Below, one piece after another: positions 1-7,733 of a stretch of DNA of 33,238 nt. Below the pieces are notes generated by a model, which saw nothing but the letters and a program-made list of their open reading frames with translations, made no database searches and had not been told where the DNA came from. Position 1 is the stretch's first letter, and each line of letters begins with the position of its first letter. This DNA is from Rhodocyclaceae bacterium (GTDB lineage: Bacteria; Pseudomonadota; Gammaproteobacteria; Burkholderiales; Rhodocyclaceae). The DNA lies in NCBI GenBank assembly GCA_020445745.1, contig JAGRGB010000214.1, positions 1 to 33,238 on the forward strand, in the 5' to 3' direction. The position numbers and the translations under genes were made by a program.

Positions 1-681
1 CAGCCGAGATACAACGCCCGCGAGTCGTGGCGGATCTTCGGGATTATGTCAGAGTTCGTCGAGGCCACCGAACGGCTCAACGCGATCCGTCCGGCGGTGT
101 CGATCTTCGGCAGCGCCCGCACGCCGGCCGACCACATGTACTACATCCTCACCGAGAAGATCTCGCGGCTGCTGTCGGATGCCGGCTTCTCGGTGATCTC
201 CGGCGGTGGCCCCGGGATCATGGAGGCCGCCAACAAGGGAGCCTACTTCGGCAAGAGCCCGTCGATCGGGCTCAATATCCAGTTGCCGATGGAACAGGGC
301 GCCAACCCCTACCAGGACATCTCCCAGACCTTCCAGCACTTCTTCGCGCGCAAGTTCATGTTCGTCAAGTTCGCGTCGGCCTACGTGGTGATGCCGGGCG
401 GCTTCGGCACCCTCGACGAACTGCTCGAGGCGATGACCCTGATCCAGACCGGCAAGAGCCGGCGGATTCCGATCATCCTGGTACACAAGCCGTTCTGGCA
501 GGGCCTGCTCGACTGGGTCCGTGAGCGGCTGATCGGCGAGGCAATGATCAATCCCGAGGATCTCGACCTGGTGCAGCTGATCGACGAGCCGGAACAGGTG
601 GTCGAGGCGATCTTCAAGCACTACGAGACCCGCGGCTTCCTGCCGCTCCCCGAGGAGCACGAGCTGATGCTGAACCTGTGA
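1..681 (+). CDS. LOG-family (TIGR00730-type) Rossmann protein, 5' end outside the window
   Basis: Putative nucleotide-processing protein of the LOG / 'lysine decarboxylase-like' family. Family members hydrolyse nucleoside 5'-monophosphates to free base plus ribose 5-phosphate. The signature motifs are present: GGGPGIMEAANKGA and PGGFGTLDELLEA, which form the phosphoribosyl/nucleotide site. An ATG lies at 46, but the same frame is open to base 1 and encodes RYNARESWRIFGIM, which continues naturally into the family's N-terminal helix. The true start is therefore probably upstream of the window and this is a 5'-truncated view (226 residues visible). It ends just before a candidate promoter for the next gene. 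Family assignment is firm; the exact substrate is not determined by the sequence. Confidence 0.88.
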   Translation, partial: QPRYNARESWRIFGIMSEFVEATERLNAIRPAVSIFGSARTPADHMYYILTEKISRLLSDAGFSVISGGGPGIMEAANKGAYFGKSPSIGLNIQLPMEQGANPYQDISQTFQHFFARKFMFVKFASAYVVMPGGFGTLDELLEAMTLIQTGKSRRIPIILVHKPFWQGLLDWVRERLIGEAMINPEDLDLVQLIDEPEQVVEAIFKHYETRGFLPLPEEHELMLNL

Positions 682-694
682 GCCGGTCCGCGTT

Positions 695-703
695 TGCTAG
701 AAT
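695..703 (+). promoter_or_regulatory. Extended -10 promoter element for the DUF2782 gene
   Basis: TGCTAGAAT forms a TGn extension plus a TAGAAT hexamer (698-703), immediately after the LOG stop codon and 27 bases before the ATG at 730. No convincing -35 hexamer is seen at the usual distance, as is common for extended -10 promoters. It may drive the DUF2782-thrB pair. Confidence 0.45.
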
Positions 704-729
704 CGCGCCCTCGACTACTGGAGTCCGCC

Positions 730-1056
730 ATGCGCCTTGCATCGTTCGCGCTGTTCGCCGCCCTGGCCATGCCGGCCTGGGCTCAGGAGGCTGCCCGGCC
801 CGCGGACGCGGAGGTGCCGCCGCCGCCGCCGATCGTCGAGGGCGACGAGGTGGAGCCGGAAGTGACCATCATCAAGCGCGGCGAGGACACCGTCGAGGAA
901 TTCCGCGTCGACGGCCGGCTGTACATGGTCAAGGTGACGCCACCGCACGGCGTGCCCTATTACCTGGTCGACCGCAAGGGTGACGGTCTGCTCGAACGCA
1001 TCGAGACGCTCGAACCCGGTACCTCGGTGCCGATGTGGGTGCTCAAGCGCTGGTAG
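730..1056 (+). CDS. DUF2782 family small exported protein
   Basis: A 108-residue protein with a clear Sec signal peptide (MRLASFALFAALAMPAWA, cleavage near AWA-QE), so it is predicted periplasmic. The mature part begins with an acidic/proline stretch (EVPPPPP) and then a compact domain with VTIIKRGEDTVEEFRVDGRLYMVKV and a C-terminal VPMWVLKRW, typical of DUF2782. The start at 730 is chosen because GGAG lies about 7 bases upstream and the signal peptide begins there; an upstream TTG (694) in the same frame would add a non-signal extension. The family is commonly adjacent to thrB and polA in Gammaproteobacteria, as here with thrB 27 bases downstream. Function unknown. Confidence 0.85.
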   Translation: MRLASFALFAALAMPAWAQEAARPADAEVPPPPPIVEGDEVEPEVTIIKRGEDTVEEFRVDGRLYMVKVTPPHGVPYYLVDRKGDGLLERIETLEPGTSVPMWVLKRW

Positions 1057-1083
1057 CGCAATAAACGGTCGGCGGGTCAAGCG

Positions 1084-2025
1084 ATGTCGGTGTTCACTCC
1101 GGTCACGGTCGAGGCACTCGCCGGCTGGCTCGACAATTACGCGGTGGGGCGCGTGGTCGCGCTGCAGGGCATTGCCGAAGGCGTGCAGAACAGCAACTTC
1201 TTCGTCACCACCACCCTCGGACGCTACGTGCTGACGCTGTTCGAGACGATGGACCGCTCGGAGCTGCCGTACTACCTGCACCTGATGGCCCATCTCGCGC
1301 GCCACGGCCTGCCGGTGCCGGCCCCGATCGCCGACCGCGACAACGAGTACCTCGGAACCCTCGCCGGCCGGCCGGCGGTGCTGGTGGCACGGCTCAGCGG
1401 GAAATCGGTGATGGCGCCGACCGCGGACCACTGCGCCCGTGTCGGCGCGATGCTGGCCGGACTGCACCTGGCCGGGCTCGGTTACGGGCGACGCCAGCAC
1501 AATCCACGCAATGCCGAGTGGCGCGCGGCGACCGCCGACGCACTACGCGAGTGCCTGCCGGCCGACGAGCGCGCCCTGCTCGATCAGCAGATCGCCGCCG
1601 AGGCACGGTTTGACGACAGCGAGCTGCCCCACGGCGCGATCCATGCCGACATGTTCCGCGACAACGTGCTGTGGGACGGCGAGTTCATCGGCGGCGTCAT
1701 CGATTTCTACTTCGCCGGGCACGACGCGCTGCTGTTCGACGTCGCGGTCACCGCCAACGACTGGTGCACCGCGGCCGACGGCCGCTTCGACGGGGCGCGG
1801 ATCGACGCCTTCCTCTCGGCCTATGCCGCCGACCGCCCGTTCACCGACCAGGAACGCGCCCACTGGCCATCGATGCTGCGCACCGCGGCGCTGCGCTTCT
1901 GGCTTTCGCGCGCGGCGGATTACCATCTACCCCGGGACGGCGAGATGGTGCTGGTCAAGGATCCCGATGAATACCGCGACCTGCTGCGCGTGCGCTGCGG
2001 GGAAAATCCGCCGTTGCCGGCCTGA
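1084..2025 (+). CDS. thrB: Homoserine kinase (APH-fold type)
   Basis: Phosphorylates L-homoserine with ATP to O-phosphohomoserine, the branch step to threonine, in the cytoplasm. The 313 residues match the proteobacterial ThrB of the aminoglycoside phosphotransferase fold, not the GHMP-kinase ThrB of enterics. An N-terminal lobe carries GVQNSNFFV (33-41). The catalytic loop HGAIHADMFRDN is at 183-194 with Asp189 as the expected base, and the metal-binding IDFYFAGHD is at 206-214. Length is normal for TIGR00938 proteins. It follows the DUF2782 gene closely and is probably cotranscribed with it. Only a weak ribosome site precedes the ATG. Confidence 0.95.
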   Translation: MSVFTPVTVEALAGWLDNYAVGRVVALQGIAEGVQNSNFFVTTTLGRYVLTLFETMDRSELPYYLHLMAHLARHGLPVPAPIADRDNEYLGTLAGRPAVLVARLSGKSVMAPTADHCARVGAMLAGLHLAGLGYGRRQHNPRNAEWRAATADALRECLPADERALLDQQIAAEARFDDSELPHGAIHADMFRDNVLWDGEFIGGVIDFYFAGHDALLFDVAVTANDWCTAADGRFDGARIDAFLSAYAADRPFTDQERAHWPSMLRTAALRFWLSRAADYHLPRDGEMVLVKDPDEYRDLLRVRCGENPPLPA

Positions 2026-2068
2026 AGGGGCCGATCCGCGACCAGAGCCGTAGCGACCGACCGACAAA

Positions 2069-2857
2069 ATGCAAGCGAACACACTCTCCGCCGGCCACGG
2101 CCTGACCTGGATCCGGCACGGCTTCGACCTGTGGAAGCGCAACCCGGCGCTGATGACCTTCCTGAGCTTCGGCTACCTGCTGCTGGTGGCGCTGATAAGC
2201 GTCGTGCCGGTCGTCGGACAGCCGGCAGCGACGCTGATGATGCCGGCGCTGTCCCTCGGCGTTCTGAACGGTGGCCGCGCGATCGCCCGCGGCCAGCGCG
2301 GCGGCCCGGATCTGATGCTGTCGGGCTTTCGCAGGAACCTGCCGACGCTGGTGACGATCGGCGGCATCTATCTGGTCGGCAGCCTGCTGGCGCTGTTCGC
2401 GACCGCCCTCGGCGATGGCGGCCTGTTGCTCGAGGCGATGACCGGAAAGCGCGGGATCGACGCCTCGCTGGCCGAACAGCCCGGATTCCTGGCAGCAGTG
2501 ATGATCGGCACGGTGGCCTCGACGCCGGTGATGATGGCCTACTGGTTCGCGCCAATGCTCGCCGCCTGGCACGACCTGTCGGCGCCCAAGGCGATGGTCT
2601 TCAGCATGATCGCCTGCGCCCGCAACTGGAAGCCGTTCCTGACCTACGCCCTCGGCCTGATGATGATCGCGGCGATTCTGCCGGCCGTCGTGATCGGCGT
2701 CATCGGGAGCTTCTCGCCGACCGTGGCGGCACTGATCTCGGTACCCCTGCCGCTGATCATGGTGCCGATCGTGTTCGCCACCTTCTACCCGAACGTCCGC
2801 GACATCTTCGGCGACGACGCCGACGCCGACGCCGACGCAGCGACGGGCGATGGCTGA
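2069..2857 (+). CDS. BPSS1780-family integral membrane protein
   Basis: A 262-residue polytopic inner-membrane protein of unknown function. After an amphipathic N-terminus (GLTWIRHGFDLWKRNP) there are about six hydrophobic segments near residues 28-50, 53-68, 91-113, 139-165, 190-214 and 219-240. The tail is acidic and repetitive (DDADADADA, 249-257). The pattern, including WYF-type aromatic residues before segment ends and a C-terminal YPNVRDIFG, matches the BPSS1780 family. The last codons overlap nadD by 8 bases, so the two genes are translationally linked. No catalytic motif is visible. Confidence 0.8.
   Translation: MQANTLSAGHGLTWIRHGFDLWKRNPALMTFLSFGYLLLVALISVVPVVGQPAATLMMPALSLGVLNGGRAIARGQRGGPDLMLSGFRRNLPTLVTIGGIYLVGSLLALFATALGDGGLLLEAMTGKRGIDASLAEQPGFLAAVMIGTVASTPVMMAYWFAPMLAAWHDLSAPKAMVFSMIACARNWKPFLTYALGLMMIAAILPAVVIGVIGSFSPTVAALISVPLPLIMVPIVFATFYPNVRDIFGDDADADADAATGDG
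2815..2838 (+). repeat. GACGCC hexanucleotide repeat (about four copies)
   Basis: Four near-perfect GACGCC units at the end of the membrane-protein gene encode the alternating Asp-Ala tail. Copy-number change would alter tail length by two residues without breaking the frame. Confidence 0.6.
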
Positions 2858-3515
2858 CGGCGGACCGCTCGGCCTGCTCGGCGGCACCTTCGACCCGATC
2901 CACCACGGCCACCTGCGGCTCGCCGAAGAAGCCGCGGAAGGCCTCGGTCTCGGCGGTGTACGGCTGATCCCCTCGGGCCGCCCGCCCCACCGCGGCGAGC
3001 CGGCGTCGTCGCCGGGACACCGGCTGGCGATGGTCGAACTCGCGGCCGCCGGCAATCCGCTGCTCGAGGTCGATGCCGCGGAGGTCGCCGACCCTCGGGC
3101 CAGCTACACCGTCGACACCCTCGAACGCCTGCGCGGCGAGCTGGGCGCGGCACGACCGTTGGTGCTGATCCTCGGTGCCGACGCCTTCGCCGGGCTGGCC
3201 ACATGGCATCGCTGGCGCGAGCTGTTCGCGCTGGCCCATGTCGCGGTCGCCAACCGCCCGGGCCACGCCCCCCATGCCCGCCGCTGGCCGGCGCTGCTCG
3301 ACGCGGCCCTGGACGACGCGTGCTCGCCCCGCCTGACGACGGACGAGCAGGCCCTGGCGAGAGCGCCTGCCGGCAGCGTGGTGCCCTTCGAAATGACCCC
3401 GCTGGCGATTTCGGCGACCCGCATCCGCGAACTGCTGGCCGGCGGCCACAGCGCCCGTTACCTGTTGCCGGATGACGTTCTCGACTATATTTGGAAGCAT
3501 TCGCTTTACCGCTGA
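2850..3515 (+). CDS. nadD: Nicotinate-nucleotide adenylyltransferase
   Basis: Transfers AMP from ATP to nicotinate mononucleotide, giving deamido-NAD, in NAD biosynthesis. The nucleotidyltransferase signature GTFDPIHHGH is at residues 12-21 and the second signature ISATRIRE at 187-194; the C-terminus (LPDDVLDYIWKHSLYR) is typical for NadD. The 221-residue length fits the bacterial family. The ATG lies inside the previous gene (8-base overlap). Downstream, rsfS starts 4 bases after the stop, reproducing the widespread nadD-rsfS-rlmH order. Confidence 0.96.
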   Translation: MADGGPLGLLGGTFDPIHHGHLRLAEEAAEGLGLGGVRLIPSGRPPHRGEPASSPGHRLAMVELAAAGNPLLEVDAAEVADPRASYTVDTLERLRGELGAARPLVLILGADAFAGLATWHRWRELFALAHVAVANRPGHAPHARRWPALLDAALDDACSPRLTTDEQALARAPAGSVVPFEMTPLAISATRIRELLAGGHSARYLLPDDVLDYIWKHSLYR

Positions 3516-3519
3516 CACA

Positions 3520-3888
3520 ATGGACATACGGAAACTGCAGAAAGTCGTGGTCGCCGCCCTCGAGGAGATCAAGGGCAAGGACATCGAAGTCATCAACACC
3601 ACCCGCCTCACCGCGATGTTCGATCGCATCGTGATCTGCACCGGTGATTCGAATCGTCAGACCCGCTCGCTGGCACGCAACGTCCAGGACAAGGTGCGCG
3701 AGTCCGGCGGTCAGGTGGTCAGTGTCGAAGGCGAGGAAAGCGGAGAGTGGGTGCTGGTGGATCTCGGCGACATGGTGGTCCATGTGATGCAGCCGGCCGT
3801 TCGCAGCTACTACAATCTCGAGGAGCTGTGGTCGGCTACGCCGGCGGCACGGCGGCGGTTGGTCGGCGCATCGGCCGACGACCGATAG
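3520..3888 (+). CDS. rsfS: Ribosomal silencing factor RsfS
   Basis: RsfS binds ribosomal protein uL14 on the 50S subunit and blocks subunit joining in stationary phase or starvation. The 122-residue product begins [22 protein letters not shown] and contains the diagnostic C-terminal [18 protein letters not shown] (about 78-95) followed by YYNLEELW. An in-frame ATG at 3472 inside nadD would add 16 unrelated residues, so 3520 is preferred; it lies 4 bases past the nadD stop. Arrangement with nadD upstream and rlmH downstream is the usual one. Confidence 0.95.
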   Translation: MDIRKLQKVVVAALEEIKGKDIEVINTTRLTAMFDRIVICTGDSNRQTRSLARNVQDKVRESGGQVVSVEGEESGEWVLVDLGDMVVHVMQPAVRSYYNLEELWSATPAARRRLVGASADDR

Positions 3889-3904
3889 CCCGGCGCCGAC
3901 CTCC

Positions 3905-4375
3905 GTGCGCCTGTTGCTGGTCGCCGTCGGCACCCGCATGCCGTCCTGGGTCGACGCCGGTTTCGACGAGTTTGCCCGCCGCATGCCCCGCGAGCTGCCC
4001 CTGGAACTGGTCGAGGTCAAGGCCGAGCCGCGCAACATCGGCAAACCCGTGGACGTGATGCTGCGGGCCGAAGCCCAGCGCATCCGCGCGGCCCTGCCAT
4101 CGCGCTGCCGGCGCGTAGTCCTCGACGAGCGCGGTCGCGATACCACCACCCGGGCGCTGGCTGCCCGGTTGCAGGGGTGGATGAACGGTGGCAGCGACGT
4201 CGCGCTGCTGGTGGGTGGACCGGACGGGCTGGCCCCCGATCTCAAGCAGGACGCCGACGAGTCGCTGCGCCTGTCCAGCCTGACGCTGCCCCATGCCCTG
4301 GTGCGTCCCTTGCTCGCGGAGGCTCTGTACCGTTCATGGAGCCTGCTCGGGAACCACCCCTACCACCGCGAGTGA
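3905..4375 (+). CDS. rlmH: 23S rRNA pseudouridine-1915 N3-methyltransferase
   Basis: SPOUT-class, SAM-dependent methyltransferase modifying pseudouridine 1915 in helix 69 of 23S rRNA. The 156-residue length and the knotted-fold motif LVGGPDGL (102-109) are typical, as is the C-terminal [11 protein letters not shown], which forms part of the active site. The start is GTG at 3905, the only start that gives the canonical N-terminus [10 protein letters not shown]. It lies 16 bases after rsfS. This gene closes the nadD-rsfS-rlmH block before a 220-base gap. Confidence 0.95.
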   Translation: MRLLLVAVGTRMPSWVDAGFDEFARRMPRELPLELVEVKAEPRNIGKPVDVMLRAEAQRIRAALPSRCRRVVLDERGRDTTTRALAARLQGWMNGGSDVALLVGGPDGLAPDLKQDADESLRLSSLTLPHALVRPLLAEALYRSWSLLGNHPYHRE

Positions 4376-4406
4376 CACGCCCGAGCGCCGCCGCGCCAGT
4401 TGGCGC

Positions 4407-4412
4407 TATAGT
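4407..4412 (+). promoter_or_regulatory. Possible -10 hexamer upstream of maf
   Basis: TATAGT sits in the 220-base gap between rlmH and maf, about 185 bases before the maf ATG. No good -35 hexamer is found 16-18 bases upstream, so this is a tentative promoter. It would give maf a leader of about 175 bases that contains two small overlapping reading frames. Confidence 0.25.
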
Positions 4413-4488
4413 GCGGATTTGTTGCACAAGACAGCGACACCATGAACCCAGAAATCGCAGCCGACGGCTTGCCGCGGTTCGTCACGCC

Positions 4489-4599
4489 ATGAATGCACGA
4501 GGACCCTGGGCCTCGCGGAGGCTCGCCCGGCGAGGGACGACGCTGCGTGTCCCATTGCGCAGCAAACCAGGACACACCCGCCGACGGTTCCGCGGATGA
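4489..4599 (+). CDS. Possible 36-residue leader peptide upstream of maf
   Basis: An ATG at 4489 opens a 36-codon frame whose TGA overlaps the maf start as ATGA (4596-4599). Its own start overlaps, again as ATGA (4489-4492), the stop of a 15-codon frame beginning at ATG 4442. The peptide is very arginine-rich (RRLARRG, HTRRRFRG), which is also what non-coding G+C-rich DNA yields, and no strong ribosome site is visible. It is listed because two consecutive 4-base overlaps leading into a real gene would be compatible with translational coupling. Confidence 0.2.
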   Translation: MNARGPWASRRLARRGTTLRVPLRSKPGHTRRRFRG

Positions 4600-5210
4600 T
4601 TCCACCGCGCATCTATCTCGCTTCGCGCAGTCCGCGCCGCCGCGAACTGCTTCACCAGATCGGCGTCCAGTTCGACCTGCTCACCTTCCGCAGCGGCGAA
4701 CGCGGCGAGGACGCCGATCTCGACGAGAGCCCGCTCGGCCACGAGGATCCGGAACGCTACGTCACCCGGCTGGCATTGAACAAGGCGGAGTGCGGCGTGC
4801 GCCGCCTGGGCTGGCGGCAGCTGACCCGCCGCCCGGTGCTGTCGGCCGACACCGCGCTGGAGGTGGATGGCCGCATCGTCGGCAAGCCTGTGGGGGCACC
4901 GGAAGCAGCGCGCATCCTGACCGGCCTCGGCGGTCGCCGCCACCGCGTGCTGACCGCCGTCGCGGTCAGTGACGGGGAGCAGACGCGCTACCGGCTGAAC
5001 ATCAGCGAGGTCAAGTTCCGCACCTTGGCGGAGGAGGAGATCCGGCGTTATGTCGCCTCCGGGGAACCTCTCGACAAGGCCGGTGCCTACGGAATTCAGG
5101 GACGTGCCGCGATGTTCATCGAAGAAATCCACGGCAGCTACAGCGGCATCATGGGACTGCCGCTGTTCGAGACCGCGGAATTGCTCAGGGAGTTCGGTTA
5201 CCCCCTATGA
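4596..5210 (+). CDS. maf: Maf-family nucleoside triphosphate pyrophosphatase (YhdE-like)
   Basis: Hydrolyses non-canonical or excess nucleoside triphosphates (dTTP/UTP and modified forms in YhdE-type members) to the monophosphate plus pyrophosphate. The phosphate-binding motif LASRSPRR is at 8-15, SADT at 83-86 with the metal-binding Asp85, and the C-terminal block contains GAYGIQG and SYSGIMGLP. The 204-residue length is normal. The ATG at 4596 overlaps a short upstream frame. It precedes rng, the standard maf-rng pairing in Proteobacteria. Assignment to the YhdE rather than the YceF subgroup rests on the rng neighbourhood and general sequence, so substrate preference is inferred. Confidence 0.93.
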   Translation: MIPPRIYLASRSPRRRELLHQIGVQFDLLTFRSGERGEDADLDESPLGHEDPERYVTRLALNKAECGVRRLGWRQLTRRPVLSADTALEVDGRIVGKPVGAPEAARILTGLGGRRHRVLTAVAVSDGEQTRYRLNISEVKFRTLAEEEIRRYVASGEPLDKAGAYGIQGRAAMFIEEIHGSYSGIMGLPLFETAELLREFGYPL

Positions 5211-5256
5211 CCTTAGCCAGGAACAAGCAGACCTGCGCCCGTCGCGATGGGCGATC

Positions 5257-5281
5257 GGCAAGCCGTGGCCCACGGCTTGCC
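5257..5281 (+). promoter_or_regulatory. Perfect 11-bp hairpin in the rng leader
   Basis: Bases 5257-5267 (GGCAAGCCGTG) pair perfectly with 5271-5281 (CACGGCTTGCC) around a 3-base loop GCC. Flanking GATG (5246-5249) and CATC (5282-5285) can extend the stem asymmetrically. It sits between the maf stop and the rng ATG at 5305, with its 3' edge 23 bases before the start. No T-run follows, so it is not a normal intrinsic terminator. It could be an RNA-processing or autoregulation element for RNase G; that role is inference. Confidence 0.6.
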
Positions 5282-5304
5282 CATCTCTCATTACCGGTGC
5301 AGTC

Positions 5305-6756
5305 ATGCCCGAGGAATTTCTCGTCAACTTCACCCCCCAGGAGACCCGTGTCGCCCTGATGCAGAAGGGGGTCGTGCAGGAGTTGCACGTCGAGCGGTCC
5401 ACCAGTCGGGGCATCGTCGGCAACATCTATCTCGGCCAGGTCGTGCGCGTGCTGCCGGGCATGCAGTCGGCCTTCGTCGAGATCGGCCTCGAACGCACGG
5501 CGTTCCTGCACGTCGCCGACATCTGGAGCGAGCGCAACGGCGAATCGCCACGGCCGATCGAGCGCATCCTGTCGGAGGGCCAGAAGATCACCGTCCAGGT
5601 GCTGAAGGATCCTCTCGGCACCAAGGGGGCGCGGCTATCCACCCAGATCAGCATCGCCGGCCGCCTGCTGGTGTATCTGCCGCAGGACCGACACATAGGC
5701 ATCTCCCAGCGCATCGAGAACGAAAGCGAACGCGAGGCGCTACGCAAGCGCCTCGCCGCGCTGATACCCGGCGACGAGGCCGGCGGCTACATCGTGCGCA
5801 CGATGGCCGAGAGCGCTTCCGACGACGAACTCGCCACCGACATCGCCTACCTGCGCAAGCTGTGGGGCGAGATTCGCAGCCACGCGGGCGACGCGACCCC
5901 GCCCCGGCTGCTGTACGAGGACCTCAATCTGGGCCAGCGCTTGCTGCGCGACCTGGTCAGCGAGGAGACCGCGCGGATCGTGCTCGATTCCCGCGAGAAC
6001 CACCAGAAGCTGAGCGCCTTCGCCGCCGAGTACATGCCCCGCGTGCTGCCGCTGATCAGCCACTACACCGGCGAACGGCCGCTGTTCGACATGTACGGCG
6101 TCGAGGACGAGATCGAGAAGGCATTGGCGCGTCGCGTGGATCTCAAGAGCGGCGGCTACCTGATCATGGATCAGACCGAGGCGATGACGACGATCGACGT
6201 CAACACCGGCGGCTTCGTCGGTGCCCGCAATTTCGACGACACCATCTTCAAGACCAACCTCGAGGCGGCCCAGGCGATCGCGCGCCAGCTCCGGCTGCGC
6301 AATCTGGGCGGCATCATCATCATCGATTTCATCGACATGGAGAGCCAGGAGCACCGCGACTCGGTGCTCGACGAGCTCAAGCGCACCCTGGCCCGCGACC
6401 ACACCAAGATGAGCGTGTCGGGCTTCACCCAGCTCGGGCTGGTGGAGATGACCCGCAAGCGCACCCGGGAATCGCTGGCGCACCTGCTGTGCGAGCCGTG
6501 CCCGACCTGCGAGGGCCGCGGCGAGGTCAAGACCGCGCGCACGGTGTGCTACGAGATCCTGCGCGAACTGCTGCGCGAGGCGCGCCAGTTCAACGCGCGC
6601 GAATTCCGCGTGCTGGCCGCGCCGGACGTGATCGACCTGTTTCTCGACGAGGAATCCCAGGCGCTGGCGATGCTCTCCGAGTTCATCGACCGCACGGTGT
6701 CGCTGCATCCGGAGGCCAGCTACACCCAGGAACAGTACGACATCGTGCTGCTATGA
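5305..6756 (+). CDS. rng: Ribonuclease G
   Basis: Endoribonuclease of the RNase E/G family that matures the 5' end of 16S rRNA and degrades some mRNAs. The 483 residues match RNase G rather than the much longer RNase E. An S1-type RNA-binding domain covers about 35-125. The catalytic metal ligands are expected at Asp298 (TTIDVNTGGF) and Asp341 (IIIIDFIDM). The Zn-link motif CPTC is at 399-402, with an additional Cys396. The frame is open well upstream, but MPEEFLVNFTPQETRVA at 5305 is the family N-terminus. It overlaps the next gene by ATGA (6753-6756), so translation is probably coupled through to the prenyltransferase. Confidence 0.96.
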   Translation: MPEEFLVNFTPQETRVALMQKGVVQELHVERSTSRGIVGNIYLGQVVRVLPGMQSAFVEIGLERTAFLHVADIWSERNGESPRPIERILSEGQKITVQVLKDPLGTKGARLSTQISIAGRLLVYLPQDRHIGISQRIENESEREALRKRLAALIPGDEAGGYIVRTMAESASDDELATDIAYLRKLWGEIRSHAGDATPPRLLYEDLNLGQRLLRDLVSEETARIVLDSRENHQKLSAFAAEYMPRVLPLISHYTGERPLFDMYGVEDEIEKALARRVDLKSGGYLIMDQTEAMTTIDVNTGGFVGARNFDDTIFKTNLEAAQAIARQLRLRNLGGIIIIDFIDMESQEHRDSVLDELKRTLARDHTKMSVSGFTQLGLVEMTRKRTRESLAHLLCEPCPTCEGRGEVKTARTVCYEILRELLREARQFNAREFRVLAAPDVIDLFLDEESQALAMLSEFIDRTVSLHPEASYTQEQYDIVLL

Positions 6757-7733
6757 GCGAAGCCCGCCGCCTCGCGCGACCTGCGGAGCCGCAGCCGCAG
6801 GACTTCGGGTCGTCGCCGCGGCGTTGGTTCGCGGCAACCCGTCCGGCCTTCCTGACGATCACCCTGGTCGGCTGCCTGATCGGCCTCGCCACCGCCCATC
6901 GGGCGGGCGTCCGGCTCGACCCGCTGACTGCCGCCCTGACGATTCTGCTGGCGCTGCTGGTGCACGCCGGCGCCAACGTCGTCAACGACGTCTGCGATGC
7001 CGACAACGGCAGCGACGACGCCAACCTGTCGCGGCTCTACCCGTTCACCGGCGGCAGCCGGATGATCCAGAACGGCGTGCTCGGCCGCGACCAGGCCGCA
7101 CGCTTCGGTGGCGCCCTGCTGCTGGCCGTGATCCCGGCCGGGTTGTGGCTGGTCTGGCACAGCGGCGCCGGTCTGCTGGCGATCGGAGCGGCCGGGCTGG
7201 TGGTGGCCTGGACATATTCGGCGCCACCGCTGCGACTGATGAGCCGTGGCCTCGGCGAGCTGGCGATCGTCGCCGGCTGGCTGCTGGTGGTGGTCGGCGC
7301 CGACTACGTCCAGCGCGGCGGCTTTGCTGGCTTGCCCACGGTGGCCGGCCTGTCGTTCGCGATGCTGGTCGCGGCCCTGCTCTACATCAACCAGTTCCCC
7401 GACCACGACGCCGACGCGGCTGCCGGCAAGCGCACCCTGGTGGTCCGGCTGGGCACCGGCAACGCACGCTGGGGCTATCTGCTGCTGGTGCTCGCCGCCT
7501 ACGGCTGGCTGATTCTCCAGGTCGGCCGCGGCGCGCTGCCGCAAGCCAGCGCGGCGGCGGCGTTCACGGCGCTGCTGTCGCTGCCCGCGGGACGCACACT
7601 GCTGAGCCACGCGGACACCCCGGCCGAGCTGGTCCCGGCGATCCGCCAGACCATCCTCGCGGCCCACATCCACGGCCTGCTCCTGGCCGGCACGATCGCC
7701 TTCGGGCATGCCGGCGAGCTGTATCCCCAATGA
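6753..7733 (+). CDS. UbiA-superfamily (MenA-like) prenyltransferase
   Basis: Integral membrane aromatic prenyltransferase of the UbiA superfamily. The 326 residues carry the first Asp-rich motif NDVCDADNGSD (78-88) that coordinates the Mg-pyrophosphate, and a second at 217 onward (DHDADAAAGKRT). About eight hydrophobic segments are spread through residues 32-322. The spacing and the LYINQFPDHDADAAAGKRTL block resemble 1,4-dihydroxy-2-naphthoate prenyltransferases (MenA), the naphthoquinone branch, more than 4-hydroxybenzoate prenyltransferase UbiA. The acceptor cannot be read from the sequence. ATGA overlaps join it to rng upstream and to the HAD phosphatase downstream. No other quinone gene is in the window. 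Confidence 0.85.
   Translation: MSEARRLARPAEPQPQDFGSSPRRWFAATRPAFLTITLVGCLIGLATAHRAGVRLDPLTAALTILLALLVHAGANVVNDVCDADNGSDDANLSRLYPFTGGSRMIQNGVLGRDQAARFGGALLLAVIPAGLWLVWHSGAGLLAIGAAGLVVAWTYSAPPLRLMSRGLGELAIVAGWLLVVVGADYVQRGGFAGLPTVAGLSFAMLVAALLYINQFPDHDADAAAGKRTLVVRLGTGNARWGYLLLVLAAYGWLILQVGRGALPQASAAAAFTALLSLPAGRTLLSHADTPAELVPAIRQTILAAHIHGLLLAGTIAFGHAGELYPQ

Noticed and set aside
5247-6752. Plus-strand extension of the prenyltransferase frame over rng
   Set aside because: Shadow translation; the prenyltransferase has a normal ATG at 6753 overlapping the rng stop.
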